Assembly: GCA_937894335.1 (NCBI GenBank)
Contig: CALCRU010000033.1
Span: 5,499 to 69,498, forward strand
Direction of reading: 5' to 3'
DNA: 64,000 nucleotides
From: an uncultured Treponema sp.
Lineage (GTDB): Bacteria > Spirochaetota > Spirochaetia > Treponematales > Treponemataceae
Made by a program: the position numbers and the translations under genes. The stretch's first letter is position 1, and the number at the start of each line of letters is the position of its first letter. Positions 15,959 through 23,580 of this stretch are shown here, in pieces. A model generated the notes under the pieces. The model did no database searches. It was not told where the DNA came from and saw only the letters and a program-made list of their open reading frames with translations.

Positions 15959-16225
15959 CTACTTGCTGAGCGATTCGCCCTTTACTGACAGACCTTTTGT
16001 ATTGAAAATCTTCTTTACAATTGGTGTAGGCTGTGCACCTACGCTGAGCCAGTACTTTGCGCGGTCTTCTTTGAAAGAAATCTGCTTGTCTTCCGCTTCA
16101 ATGGGATGATAGAAACCGATTTCTTCTACAGTAGCACCGTCACGGGGCTTCTGAACATCCTGAACTACAATTCTGTAGTAGGGGCGTTTCTTTGTACCAA
16201 ACTTCTTAAGTCTGATTTTTACCAC
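15959..16225 (-). CDS. rpsP: Ribosomal protein S16, GTG start
   Basis: An 88-residue S16 beginning MVKIRLKKFGTKKRPYYRIV, the family's standard N-terminus, and continuing with VEEIGFYHP and YWLSVGAQPT motifs. An in-frame ATG at 16240 would add five residues absent from the family and lacks a binding site, whereas the GTG at 16225 has GGAGG eight bases upstream, partly overlapping that ATG; the GTG is chosen. First gene of the rpsP-khpA-rimM-trmD-rplS operon, with a roughly 100-base leader from the promoter at 16347-16374. Confidence 0.93.
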   Translation of the reverse strand: MVKIRLKKFGTKKRPYYRIVVQDVQKPRDGATVEEIGFYHPIEAEDKQISFKEDRAKYWLSVGAQPTPIVKKIFNTKGLSVKGESLSK

Positions 16226-16346
16226 TTGTTTGTCCTCCATAAAGCTCTCTCACGAACGGGGTCAAGAGCTAAGATAGTGTACTGCACTAAAGCCCTAGGA
16301 ATGCGACGCACCCACTAAGAGCCAAGTATACAGTATGAGCAATTAT

Positions 16347-16374
16347 ATTATCACAAGCGGGGTATATTGGTCAA
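16347..16374 (-). promoter_or_regulatory. Promoter of the rpsP operon
   Basis: On the minus strand TTGACC (16369-16374) is followed after 16 bases by GATAAT (16347-16352), or after 18 by TAATAT (16345-16350). It lies just after the argH stop and reads towards rpsP, giving an untranslated leader of about 110 bases in which I see no clear riboswitch or L-protein site. Confidence 0.55.
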
Positions 16375-16385
16375 GGTGGCAAAAG

Positions 16386-17819
16386 CTACATTCTGTGATT
16401 TTTACAGAAGCGCTGCATGAGCCTTATCTGCGCCTTAACAGTCTTTGCGGAAGGTCCACCAGTTACGCTTCGTTCCCTTACACAGTTGGCAGGAGTAATA
16501 AGGTCGTAAATGTCTTCCTCAATAAGTTTTGAACAGTCTTCCAGCTCGTCAAGAGACAGATCCTCTATGCGGCTAAGTCCTGCATCTATTGCCTTTCTTA
16601 CAGCAGAGGCGGCAACTGAGTGGGCAGTTCTAAAGGGCATTCCCTTTCGCACAAGATATTCGGCTACATCAGTTGCATTGGCAAATCCGCCTTCACAACT
16701 TTGTGCCATTTTTTCCTTATTCCATGTGGCACTGGAAATCATCTGGGTAAACACCACAAGATTTGCAGAAACTGTATCAAGGGCTGCAAAGAGAGGTTCC
16801 TTGTCTTCCTGCAAGTCACGGTCGTATGCCAAAGGAAGTCCCTTTACCATTGTAAGCAGGCTGATTAAAGAACCATATACTTTTCCGGTGCGTCCCCGAA
16901 TTAGTTCTGCAAAGTCGGGATTTTTTTTCTGTGGCATAATGGAGGAACCCGTTGACCATTTTTCGCTAAGTTCCACAAAGCCAAATTCTGTTGTAGACCA
17001 CAGAACAATTTCTTCGCACATGCGGCTCAAGTGCTGCTGAAGCATTACACAGTCAAATGTAAACTCAATGCAGTAGTCTCTGTCCGAAACAGAATCCAAA
17101 GTATTCTGAGTAACGCCTTCAAAACCAAGTAGGTCTGCAACTCGCTCCCGGTTAAGGGGCAGCGTACTTCCCTGCAGGGCTCCACTTCCCAAGGGACTAA
17201 GAACCATACGGCTAAGGCTAGAGTCAAACAGTTCCCAGTCACGGCGGAGCATTGCACACCAGGCAAGAAGATGCTGTGCCAGAGTTCCCGGCTGAGCATG
17301 CTGCATGTGGGTGTAGCCCGTTAAAAGAGAATCTGTATGAGATGAAGCAATATCAGTCAGTACTTCTATAAGGGTGATTATCTTAGACTGAAGAACAGGA
17401 ACCACACGGCGGAGGTAGAGTCGTTCATCCAGTGCAATCTGGTCATTGCGGCTTCTTCCCGTGTGAAGTTTTTTTCCGGCTTCACCAATTCTGTCTGTAA
17501 GTGTAGCCTCTATAAAGGAGTGAATGTCTTCCGCACTGTAATCTATAGAAAGAGTTCCATTCTGCAAGTCCTTCTGAATTCCCTGCAGTCCAGCAACAAT
17601 TTTTTTTGCTTCTGCCAAAGGAATTATTTTCTGCTCCCCTAGCATAGTTGCGTGAGCAATGGAACCAGCTATATCGTCCAAAGCCATTCTTTCATCAACA
17701 AAAATTGAAGTTTCAAATTCTACTGCCGCTGCATCAGGTCCGTCTGCAAAGCGACCGCTCCACAGGGCCTTATGATTGTCGTTAGTGTGTGTTCCGTGGG
17801 AAGATTTTTTTGAAGCCAT
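16386..17819 (-). CDS. argH: Argininosuccinate lyase
   Basis: A 477-residue fumarase/aspartase-superfamily enzyme. The signature GSSIMPQKKNPDFAELIRGR (near residue 290) carries the catalytic Ser; SRNDQIALDERLYLR and YTHMQHAQP supply substrate contacts. It cleaves argininosuccinate to arginine and fumarate. The ATG at 17819 overlaps the stop of the DtxR-type gene (ATGA), so it is preferred over the upstream in-frame start at 17840. No other arginine genes are close, which makes its coupling to a metal-dependent regulator unusual. Confidence 0.95.
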   Translation of the reverse strand: MASKKSSHGTHTNDNHKALWSGRFADGPDAAAVEFETSIFVDERMALDDIAGSIAHATMLGEQKIIPLAEAKKIVAGLQGIQKDLQNGTLSIDYSAEDIHSFIEATLTDRIGEAGKKLHTGRSRNDQIALDERLYLRRVVPVLQSKIITLIEVLTDIASSHTDSLLTGYTHMQHAQPGTLAQHLLAWCAMLRRDWELFDSSLSRMVLSPLGSGALQGSTLPLNRERVADLLGFEGVTQNTLDSVSDRDYCIEFTFDCVMLQQHLSRMCEEIVLWSTTEFGFVELSEKWSTGSSIMPQKKNPDFAELIRGRTGKVYGSLISLLTMVKGLPLAYDRDLQEDKEPLFAALDTVSANLVVFTQMISSATWNKEKMAQSCEGGFANATDVAEYLVRKGMPFRTAHSVAASAVRKAIDAGLSRIEDLSLDELEDCSKLIEEDIYDLITPANCVRERSVTGGPSAKTVKAQIRLMQRFCKNHRM

Positions 17820-18202
17820 CAGCCGTTTTCCTTCATCCAATTCTGGATTCCTTTTTTTACATCGTCATCAATATCGTGTTCTATGCGACAGGCATTTTTT
17901 TCCGCCTGTTCCTCAGACACGCCAGTTATCTTCATTAAAAACTTGGTAAGAAGAACATGCCGCTCATAAACAGATTCGGCCCGCTTCTTTCCTCGGGCAG
18001 TAAGTTCCAGGGCACCCATTTCGTTAATGGTAATAAAGCCAGCTTCGGTAAGGATGCTCATGGCACGGCTAACGCTTGGCTTTGACACGCCCAGTTTTTT
18101 TGCAACATCTACAGAGCGCGCAAAACCTTTTTCATTCTGAAGCATTAAGACCGCCTCAAGATAGTCCTCCCCAGACTCGTGCAACTGTTTTTCATCTTTC
18201 AT
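17819..18202 (-). CDS. DtxR/MntR-family metal-dependent transcriptional repressor
   Basis: A 127-residue protein with an N-terminal winged helix (DYLEAVLMLQNEKGFARSVDVAKKLGVSKPSVSRAM) and a dimerisation/metal-binding domain (ARGKKRAESVYERHVLLTKFL, ACRIEHDIDDDV) typical of the MntR branch; the C-terminal SH3-like domain of DtxR is missing. Metal ligands are likely the Glu/His residues of ERHVLL and CRIEHDID. Its ATG overlaps the stop of a 34-codon ORF and its stop overlaps argH, so it is co-transcribed with ilvB and argH. Mn(II) or Fe(II) sensing is expected. Confidence 0.85.
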   Translation of the reverse strand: MKDEKQLHESGEDYLEAVLMLQNEKGFARSVDVAKKLGVSKPSVSRAMSILTEAGFITINEMGALELTARGKKRAESVYERHVLLTKFLMKITGVSEEQAEKNACRIEHDIDDDVKKGIQNWMKENG

Positions 18203-18303
18203 ACAAATTTCTCCGAAACGCTCATTATCTGATTATAAATAGGCTTTCCACCGGGAACCCACAACCGTAGCAGGTGCGTGCGGTTGTGCCATCTTACAAC
18301 CAT
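18199..18303 (-). pseudogene. 34-codon ORF ending in a duplicate of the IlvB C-terminus
   Basis: The ATG (18303-18301) shares a base with the ilvB stop (TGATG) and the stop (18201-18199) overlaps the mntR ATG. The first 15 residues are MVVRWHNRTHLLRLW, unrelated to IlvB; the last 19 residues, from VPGGKPIYNQIM to KFV, are identical to the IlvB C-terminus. The frame is fully open. It is either a relic of a partial ilvB duplication kept for translational coupling, or a small expressed peptide. Confidence 0.55.
18201..18260 (-). repeat. Direct repeat copy 1: duplicated 3' end of ilvB
   Basis: About 60 bases nearly identical to 18305-18364 (the real ilvB end), offset by 104 bases. The few differences within the coding part are all synonymous (for example CAG/CAA, ATA/ATC, TAT/TAC, AAG/AAA). 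The spacer between copies (18260-18303) contains an 8-bp inverted repeat CACAACCG / CGGTTGTG. Confidence 0.8.
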
Positions 18304-20009
18304 CATACAAATTTCTCCGAAACGCTCATGATTTGATTGTAAATAGGTTTTCCACCGGGAACCATAGGCAGTACAAGTTCGTCAATGTCAACCTTTGCAT
18401 CTATGACGGCAGGCTTACCAGACTCAAAAGCTTTCTTAAAGACCTTCTTAAATTCATCCTCATCCTTTGCACGGTATCCGTCAATGCCATAAGCGTCGGC
18501 AAGTTTTACCCAGTCAGGGCCAAAGTCCAAGGTTGTAGCACTGTAGCGTTTTCCGTAAAAGAGTTTCTGCCACAGGCGAACATTACCCAAAGTTCCGTTA
18601 TTTACAACCACAATAACTACAGGAAGATTATAGTGACCAATTGTCGCAAGCTCGTTACAGTTCATGCGGAATGAACCGTCTCCTGCAATGTGAACTACTC
18701 GGGCCTTGGGAAGAGCCATCTGTATTCCGATTGCGGCGCCAGTACCGAAGCCCATTGTTCCCAGTCCACCAGATGTAACAAATGTGCGCGGTTTTTCAAA
18801 GGGATAGAACTGGGCTGTCCACATCTGATGCTCGCCTACTTCGGTGGTAACAAAAGCATCGTCTCCTGCAACGCTGTGGATTATTTCGCAAATTGATTTT
18901 GGATTTATACTATCCTTGCGTGGTTCAGAATATGAAGGAGGAACAATCTGCTTCCATTCTGCTATCTGATTCTGCCATTCAGTGCGCTTCTTTTCGGTGA
19001 TAAGGGGAAGCAGTTTTGCAAGTACGGCCTTTACATCCCCCACAAGAGAACCAGCAGAGGGAATGTTTTTGTTGATTTCGGCAGGGTCAATGTCTATGTG
19101 AAGAACTTTGCTGTTCTGGGCAAATTTTGAAGCATCAGAAATTACGCGGTCAGAAAAACGGGCACCCAACGCAATTACCACATCGCTTTCGGTTATAGCC
19201 ATGTTGCTTGCCTTTGTTCCGTGCATACCCACCATACCAAGGCAGAGACTATTGCTTGAAGGAAAGGCAGAACGGGCCATAAGACTTTCTGTAACGGGAA
19301 TGTCGGCCTTTGTTGCAAAGTCCAAAAGTTCTTTTCCCGCATTGCTAATTATGATTCCGCCTCCAGCATAAATTACAGGACGCTCAGAACTGTTAATCAA
19401 GTCTGCGGTGGCTTTAATTTCTTCGTCAGAGGGAAGTGTCTGAGGTTCAAACTGTTTTGCAAAAGATTCAAGCTCAGCTTTTTTAAGAGGCTCAAACTCT
19501 ATTTCGGCGGCAGTTACTTCCTTTGGAATATCAATCAGAACAGGACCGGGACGACCGCTTTTTGCAATGGCAAAGGCCTCACGAATTACAGGAGCCAGTT
19601 CCTCAATGGAATGAACCATAAAGTTATGCTTTGTTATGGGCATGGTGATTCCTGTAATGTCAACTTCCTGAAAACTGTCTTTTCCCAAAAGGGATGTGGG
19701 AACATTGCATGTAATTGCAACTACAGGACTTGAATCCATGTATGCAGTTGCAATGCCTGTAACAAGGTTTGTAGCACCTGGGCCACTTGTGGCAAACACA
19801 ACGCCAACCTTACCTGTTGCACGGGCGTATCCGTCTGCGGCATGGGCGGCACCCTGTTCGTGAGCCGTAAGAATGTGCTTTATTCTGTCAGAATTTTTAT
19901 AGAGGGCATCGTAAATGTTAAGGATCGCTCCTCCGGGATAACCAAAAATGGTGTCAACTCCCTGCTCAACAAGACATTCAATTACAATCTGAGAACCGTT
20001 AACTTTCAT
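18303..20009 (-). CDS. ilvB: Acetolactate synthase large subunit
   Basis: A 568-residue thiamine-diphosphate enzyme. The catalytic Glu is in LTAHEQGAAHAADGYARATG near residue 47; the FAD domain occupies the middle; the ThDP/Mg motif runs from GDGSFRMNCNELATI to VVVNN near residues 440-470. It condenses two pyruvates to acetolactate, or pyruvate with 2-oxobutanoate. No ilvN regulatory subunit follows; instead there is a 34-codon ORF, mntR and argH, each overlapping. AAAGGA lies seven bases before the ATG. The 3' end is duplicated downstream. Confidence 0.95.
   Translation of the reverse strand: MKVNGSQIVIECLVEQGVDTIFGYPGGAILNIYDALYKNSDRIKHILTAHEQGAAHAADGYARATGKVGVVFATSGPGATNLVTGIATAYMDSSPVVAITCNVPTSLLGKDSFQEVDITGITMPITKHNFMVHSIEELAPVIREAFAIAKSGRPGPVLIDIPKEVTAAEIEFEPLKKAELESFAKQFEPQTLPSDEEIKATADLINSSERPVIYAGGGIIISNAGKELLDFATKADIPVTESLMARSAFPSSNSLCLGMVGMHGTKASNMAITESDVVIALGARFSDRVISDASKFAQNSKVLHIDIDPAEINKNIPSAGSLVGDVKAVLAKLLPLITEKKRTEWQNQIAEWKQIVPPSYSEPRKDSINPKSICEIIHSVAGDDAFVTTEVGEHQMWTAQFYPFEKPRTFVTSGGLGTMGFGTGAAIGIQMALPKARVVHIAGDGSFRMNCNELATIGHYNLPVVIVVVNNGTLGNVRLWQKLFYGKRYSATTLDFGPDWVKLADAYGIDGYRAKDEDEFKKVFKKAFESGKPAVIDAKVDIDELVLPMVPGGKPIYNQIMSVSEKFV
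18305..18364 (-). repeat. Direct repeat copy 2: native 3' end of ilvB
   Basis: This is the original copy inside ilvB (last ~19 codons) of the 60-base segment found again at 18201-18260. Confidence 0.8.
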
Positions 20010-20027
20010 ATAAACATCCTTTGCACT

Positions 20028-20056
20028 ATTGTAACGGTTTAAGGCTTATTGTGCAA
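20028..20056 (-). promoter_or_regulatory. Candidate promoter of ilvB
   Basis: On the minus strand TTGCAC (20051-20056), 17-base spacer, TACAAT (20028-20033). Predicted start about 12 bases upstream of the ATG; the leader keeps the AAAGGA ribosome-binding site, in contrast to the leaderless units elsewhere in the window. Confidence 0.5.
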
Positions 20057-20072
20057 GGTTAGCGGAAGCGCA

Positions 20073-21017
20073 TTAGGCCTCAAGCCAAGTCAAAATGTCA
20101 GCCATAACCTGCTTTTTACAGTAATCCTGAAACACTTCGTGACGGCAACCTTTGTATGCTTTTACTTCAACTTTCGTCATTCCGTTTTTTTCGTAAAGAG
20201 ACTTTAAGCGGTGGATTGTTTTTCCGTATGCTCCAATGGGATCGTCTTCTCCGTAAACAAACAGGACAGGAAGTTCTGTAGGAATTTTCTGAATATTTTT
20301 CCTTTTGTGAATTTGAAGACAGCCACCCATCATATCTACAAAAAATGAGCGTACAAAACCATTACTACACATAGGATCAGAAAGGTAAGCCTTTACCACA
20401 GACTGGTCAGCGGCCATCCATGCAAGACGATTCTTCTTTGCAATTTCTTTTGGCAGTCGGCGGGCATTCACCTTGTCGGGAAATTTTTCAAGGACAGAAG
20501 CTTTTTTATCCCGACCAAACAGACAGTCTATGCGACCAATAAGAGTGCTTATCCAGTTAATGAATTGAGTGGGCCCCTTTGTTCCGCACAGAACACAGCC
20601 GGCAAGTTCTGTTCCGTATTTTTCTATGAATCCCTGAGACACAAATGAGCCAAATGAGTAACCAATAAGTACTACCTTGTTACCGGGAAAACTTTCAAGA
20701 CAGTTTTTTATGACAAGATGCAGATCTTCAACGGCAGTATTAAATCCGTTCCTATCTGCAATTTTTCCAAAGAGTCCCTTTCTCTTTTTTACAGCATTCT
20801 GGGCTGTAATTCCATGACCGCGAAAATCGTAAGTATTAAAGACATAGCCTGCTTCAGAAAAGAAAGTGCCCAGTTCGTCGTAACGGCCTGTCCACTCCTC
20901 CATGCCAATGTGAAACTGAATTATGCCTTTTATTTCCTTACCTGCATCAGGAATCCAACGGTCTATCCACAGTTCGGTTCCGTCTGCGAGGTTTAGAAAA
21001 TAGTTTTCTTTTTTCAT
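20073..21017 (-). CDS. Alpha/beta hydrolase (lysophospholipase / monoacylglycerol lipase type)
   Basis: A 314-residue serine-aminopeptidase-S33 type hydrolase. The oxyanion strand reads GIIQFHIGMEEWTGRYDELG; the nucleophile elbow is GYSFGSF near residue 121 (GxSxG); the acid is probably in VFVYGEDDPIGAYG and the His in YKGCRHEVFQD near the C-terminus. There is no signal peptide, so it acts in the cytoplasm or at the inner face of the membrane, probably on lysophospholipid or monoacylglycerol. It begins 12 bases after the MMPL gene in the same direction, suggesting joint lipid handling. Confidence 0.83.
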   Translation of the reverse strand: MKKENYFLNLADGTELWIDRWIPDAGKEIKGIIQFHIGMEEWTGRYDELGTFFSEAGYVFNTYDFRGHGITAQNAVKKRKGLFGKIADRNGFNTAVEDLHLVIKNCLESFPGNKVVLIGYSFGSFVSQGFIEKYGTELAGCVLCGTKGPTQFINWISTLIGRIDCLFGRDKKASVLEKFPDKVNARRLPKEIAKKNRLAWMAADQSVVKAYLSDPMCSNGFVRSFFVDMMGGCLQIHKRKNIQKIPTELPVLFVYGEDDPIGAYGKTIHRLKSLYEKNGMTKVEVKAYKGCRHEVFQDYCKKQVMADILTWLEA

Positions 21018-21029
21018 TTACCGCACCAC

Positions 21030-23423
21030 TCAGTTTCTGCTGTAGAAGACAGAACAAAGATACGCCGTAATAAGTCCTATGAAGATTGAAAGACCAATCA
21101 AATGGACGGGCGCGAAGTTGCTAAGTGAAAGAGCGCCAAAGGAAATAATCGTAGTAATGAAGGACAAAAGAATTGCAAAGGGTTCCAAAAGCGAATCAAT
21201 GGTATTCTGAGTTCTTTTTTCGTTTTCCATCATGTAGATTATGTAATCCAGGCCAAGTCCAAAGACAAGAATGATTCCCACTATGGAGAAGAATTCCAAC
21301 TTTATGTTTGCAACTGCAAAAATTGCGGCAACAGTAAGCAGAATTAAAATAGGAATGGAAATTATCTTTAGAGACTGCTTGGTCGTGTAGAAGAATCTAA
21401 GGATGATGAATATGACCACATAGGCCGAAATAAAGAGGATTAAAATCATCTTTGTAAGTTTGTCCAAATCAGCATTAGTGTCTTCGATTTTGCTTACATA
21501 GAAAATGTCGTTGCTTTCGTCGGCAAAGTTTCTGTATGCTTCTAGATCCATGGTAAGGGCAGGAACAATTACAGAATAGTAGCTACCGTCAATTTCTCCA
21601 AGCCACACATCCGAAATCAAATCAAGAATAAAGTCGGGCACTGTGTTTTCTTCAAAGGAAATAAACTCGTTTCTGTCGGCTTCAAAAAGTTCCCTAAGCA
21701 TTTTTGCATCTTCGGGGTCAAAACCAATGGCGTCATACTGATCTTCCGCAAGGGCAAGAAGTTTTTCGCAGGCATCCTTTGATTTTTGCTGAGTATATCT
21801 TGAAGGCACAAAAAGTGTTGCGGCAAGATAAGATGCAGTTTGCTGGTTTTTAATACAGTGCTCTCTCATCTGCTGAGAAAGTTTTTCTTCTTTGGAAAGA
21901 ACATCAGCTTCTGTGTCGCCACGGATAATAAACCATCCCGATGGATTATACTGAAGCACTTCGCCAGCCTCAATTTCATCCGCAAGTTGACGACCTTCCA
22001 TTGAATACAGTTTATTCAGATCGTTTTCGATTCCTGCATTTTTAAAGAATACAGCAAACAGTATAATCGGAACAGCAAACAAAACAGAAACAACAATTCT
22101 CCCCACGATTTTTTTATTATACCATGAGGGAGTTTTTAAAAGTTTAAGAGACCTTATTACCCTCTCACTTTCTTTGGGAATTGGAATGAGGGGGAACACG
22201 CAGATTACAGTAAGGAAAGAAGACACAAGTCCAAAGATGGAGAATGTTGCCATCTGCTTTAGGAGCGTGTAGGGTGCAAAGATAAGTATTCCAAAACACA
22301 GCACAGTAGAAACAAGGGAAAGTGAAAGTCCTCTAAGTATTGTGCGACGGATTTCCTTACCAGAATGAAGTTCTGTATTGGCCTTCCAGTTTATAAAGAA
22401 GTGCAAGCTGTAGTCTATACAAGAACCTATGAGGGAAGTTCCAAACACCAAAGTGAGGATATGAATTTTTCCAAAAATCGTCAGACTGGAAAGAATGGCG
22501 GTAAGTATGGAAGTTAAAATTGTAGCCAGAGATGTAACAATGGGAATAGGATTTTTAAATACTAAAAACAAAATGACAATAACGGCAAGCATTGAAACTG
22601 CCGAAATGATGGTAATTTCGCTGGAAGCCTCTGTTGAGTTTTTGTAACTGTGATAGGGTGTTCCCTGATATATAAAACGGGTTCCGTCTTTTTCATACTG
22701 ACCGCAGACTTCGTAAATTTTTACAACGCCGTTTTCCTTGCTTGCAAGTTGGGCGCCTTCTTCGCTTAAGTCTATGGAAATCATTACATACCACAAGTCG
22801 TTTAAGTGGGAAGCCAGAACTCCGTCCTTTACACTCATTGCAGTTCCTGACTGCTGTATATTCTGCAGGAAGCGATTCATTCCGAATTCGGTAAGCATAA
22901 AGGGGTCGGTTTCAAGTGTATCAAGCCCCGTAAGATTCCATCCAGAGAAAATTTGTATGAGGGCGTTTTCTGCAAAGTTTTCTTCACCACCGTTAAGGAT
23001 TGCATTTGCAGTTTTTTCATCTAGCATGTTCCAGCGGTACTTGTAAAAGAAGTCAATTATGTCGCCAGTAGCAGCAAGGTCTGAATACAGCGTAAGGTTT
23101 TTAAACTTGGAGGCATACTTTGAATTCAACTCATCATACACCTTGACGGCTGTTTCCCGTGCAGAGTCAAAATCTTCATTTGCCACAAGAATGTAAACAT
23201 GATTTGTTCTGTCGCCGGTAAGCATTTCATCAGCTTTTGTAATAGCCTTCTGCTCAAAAGAGGCAGGCAGCATGTTCATAAGATTTGCGTCAATACCCAT
23301 GCGTTTTGGATTTGCAAAAAAAGTGACGGCAAATGCAAGAATGACAAGCAGATGAAAGGTTAAAAAAATCGCGAGGTAATGCTTGTTCTGAACTTTGTCA
23401 AGCAGAGATGAAATCTTTTTCAT
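21030..23423 (-). CDS. RND-superfamily MMPL-type exporter
   Basis: A 797-residue protein with one membrane segment near the N-terminus (HYLAIFLTFHLLVILAFAVTF), a large extracytoplasmic loop, five more helices (about residues 270-420), a second loop and five closing helices, giving the two-fold RND layout. Segments such as GSCIDYSLHFFINW and GLGLDYIIYMMENE carry the conserved Asp-Tyr pairs of MMPL/HpnN-like exporters used for proton relay. It probably moves lipids or hydrophobic metabolites across or within the inner membrane. AAGGAG precedes the ATG. It pairs with an alpha/beta hydrolase downstream. Confidence 0.85.
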   Translation of the reverse strand: MKKISSLLDKVQNKHYLAIFLTFHLLVILAFAVTFFANPKRMGIDANLMNMLPASFEQKAITKADEMLTGDRTNHVYILVANEDFDSARETAVKVYDELNSKYASKFKNLTLYSDLAATGDIIDFFYKYRWNMLDEKTANAILNGGEENFAENALIQIFSGWNLTGLDTLETDPFMLTEFGMNRFLQNIQQSGTAMSVKDGVLASHLNDLWYVMISIDLSEEGAQLASKENGVVKIYEVCGQYEKDGTRFIYQGTPYHSYKNSTEASSEITIISAVSMLAVIVILFLVFKNPIPIVTSLATILTSILTAILSSLTIFGKIHILTLVFGTSLIGSCIDYSLHFFINWKANTELHSGKEIRRTILRGLSLSLVSTVLCFGILIFAPYTLLKQMATFSIFGLVSSFLTVICVFPLIPIPKESERVIRSLKLLKTPSWYNKKIVGRIVVSVLFAVPIILFAVFFKNAGIENDLNKLYSMEGRQLADEIEAGEVLQYNPSGWFIIRGDTEADVLSKEEKLSQQMREHCIKNQQTASYLAATLFVPSRYTQQKSKDACEKLLALAEDQYDAIGFDPEDAKMLRELFEADRNEFISFEENTVPDFILDLISDVWLGEIDGSYYSVIVPALTMDLEAYRNFADESNDIFYVSKIEDTNADLDKLTKMILILFISAYVVIFIILRFFYTTKQSLKIISIPILILLTVAAIFAVANIKLEFFSIVGIILVFGLGLDYIIYMMENEKRTQNTIDSLLEPFAILLSFITTIISFGALSLSNFAPVHLIGLSIFIGLITAYLCSVFYSRN

Positions 23424-23440
23424 CCGTAAAACTCCTTGTT

Positions 23441-23492
23441 ATTGTAAAACTCTCAAACTTACGGCTACCGATTAGCATTATTGTAAAATGGC
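23441..23492 (-). repeat. Intergenic direct repeat, copy A
   Basis: 52 bases that match 23528-23580 with about seven substitutions and one indel. The common end is TTAGCATTATTGTAAAATGG. On the minus strand it contains a TACAAT -10-like sequence. Confidence 0.75.
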
Positions 23493-23516
23493 CCGGGTAA
23501 GCATTCTGCTTCCCCA

Positions 23517-23541
23517 CGAGTTTTCGCATTGCAAAAACTCG
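23517..23541. repeat. Hairpin between the ilvD-end repeats
   Basis: CGAGTTTT (23517-23524) and AAAACTCG (23534-23541) form an 8-bp stem around a 9-base loop, extendable by a GC pair on each side of an internal mismatch. It lies 25 bases after the ilvD stop but has no following T-run, so a terminator role is doubtful. Confidence 0.55.
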
Positions 23542-23580
23542 CAGACTTATGGCTAACGGTTAGCATTATTGTAAAATGGC
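23528..23580 (-). repeat. Intergenic direct repeat, copy B, overlapping the ilvD 3' end
   Basis: 53 bases homologous to copy A; its right end includes the last five codons of ilvD (ending in the stop at 23566). A perfect small palindrome GCTAACGGTTAGC lies at 23552-23564. Confidence 0.75.

Noticed and set aside
16241..16346. A ribosomal-protein leader or riboswitch in the rpsP leader
   Set aside because: About 100 bases with only short, weak pairings; no recognisable class and no terminator-like stem with T-run.
23424..23565. Possible CRISPR-like array from the repeated segments
   Set aside because: Only two copies, of about 52 bases with several mismatches, one overlapping a coding end; no spacers of constant size and no cas genes.
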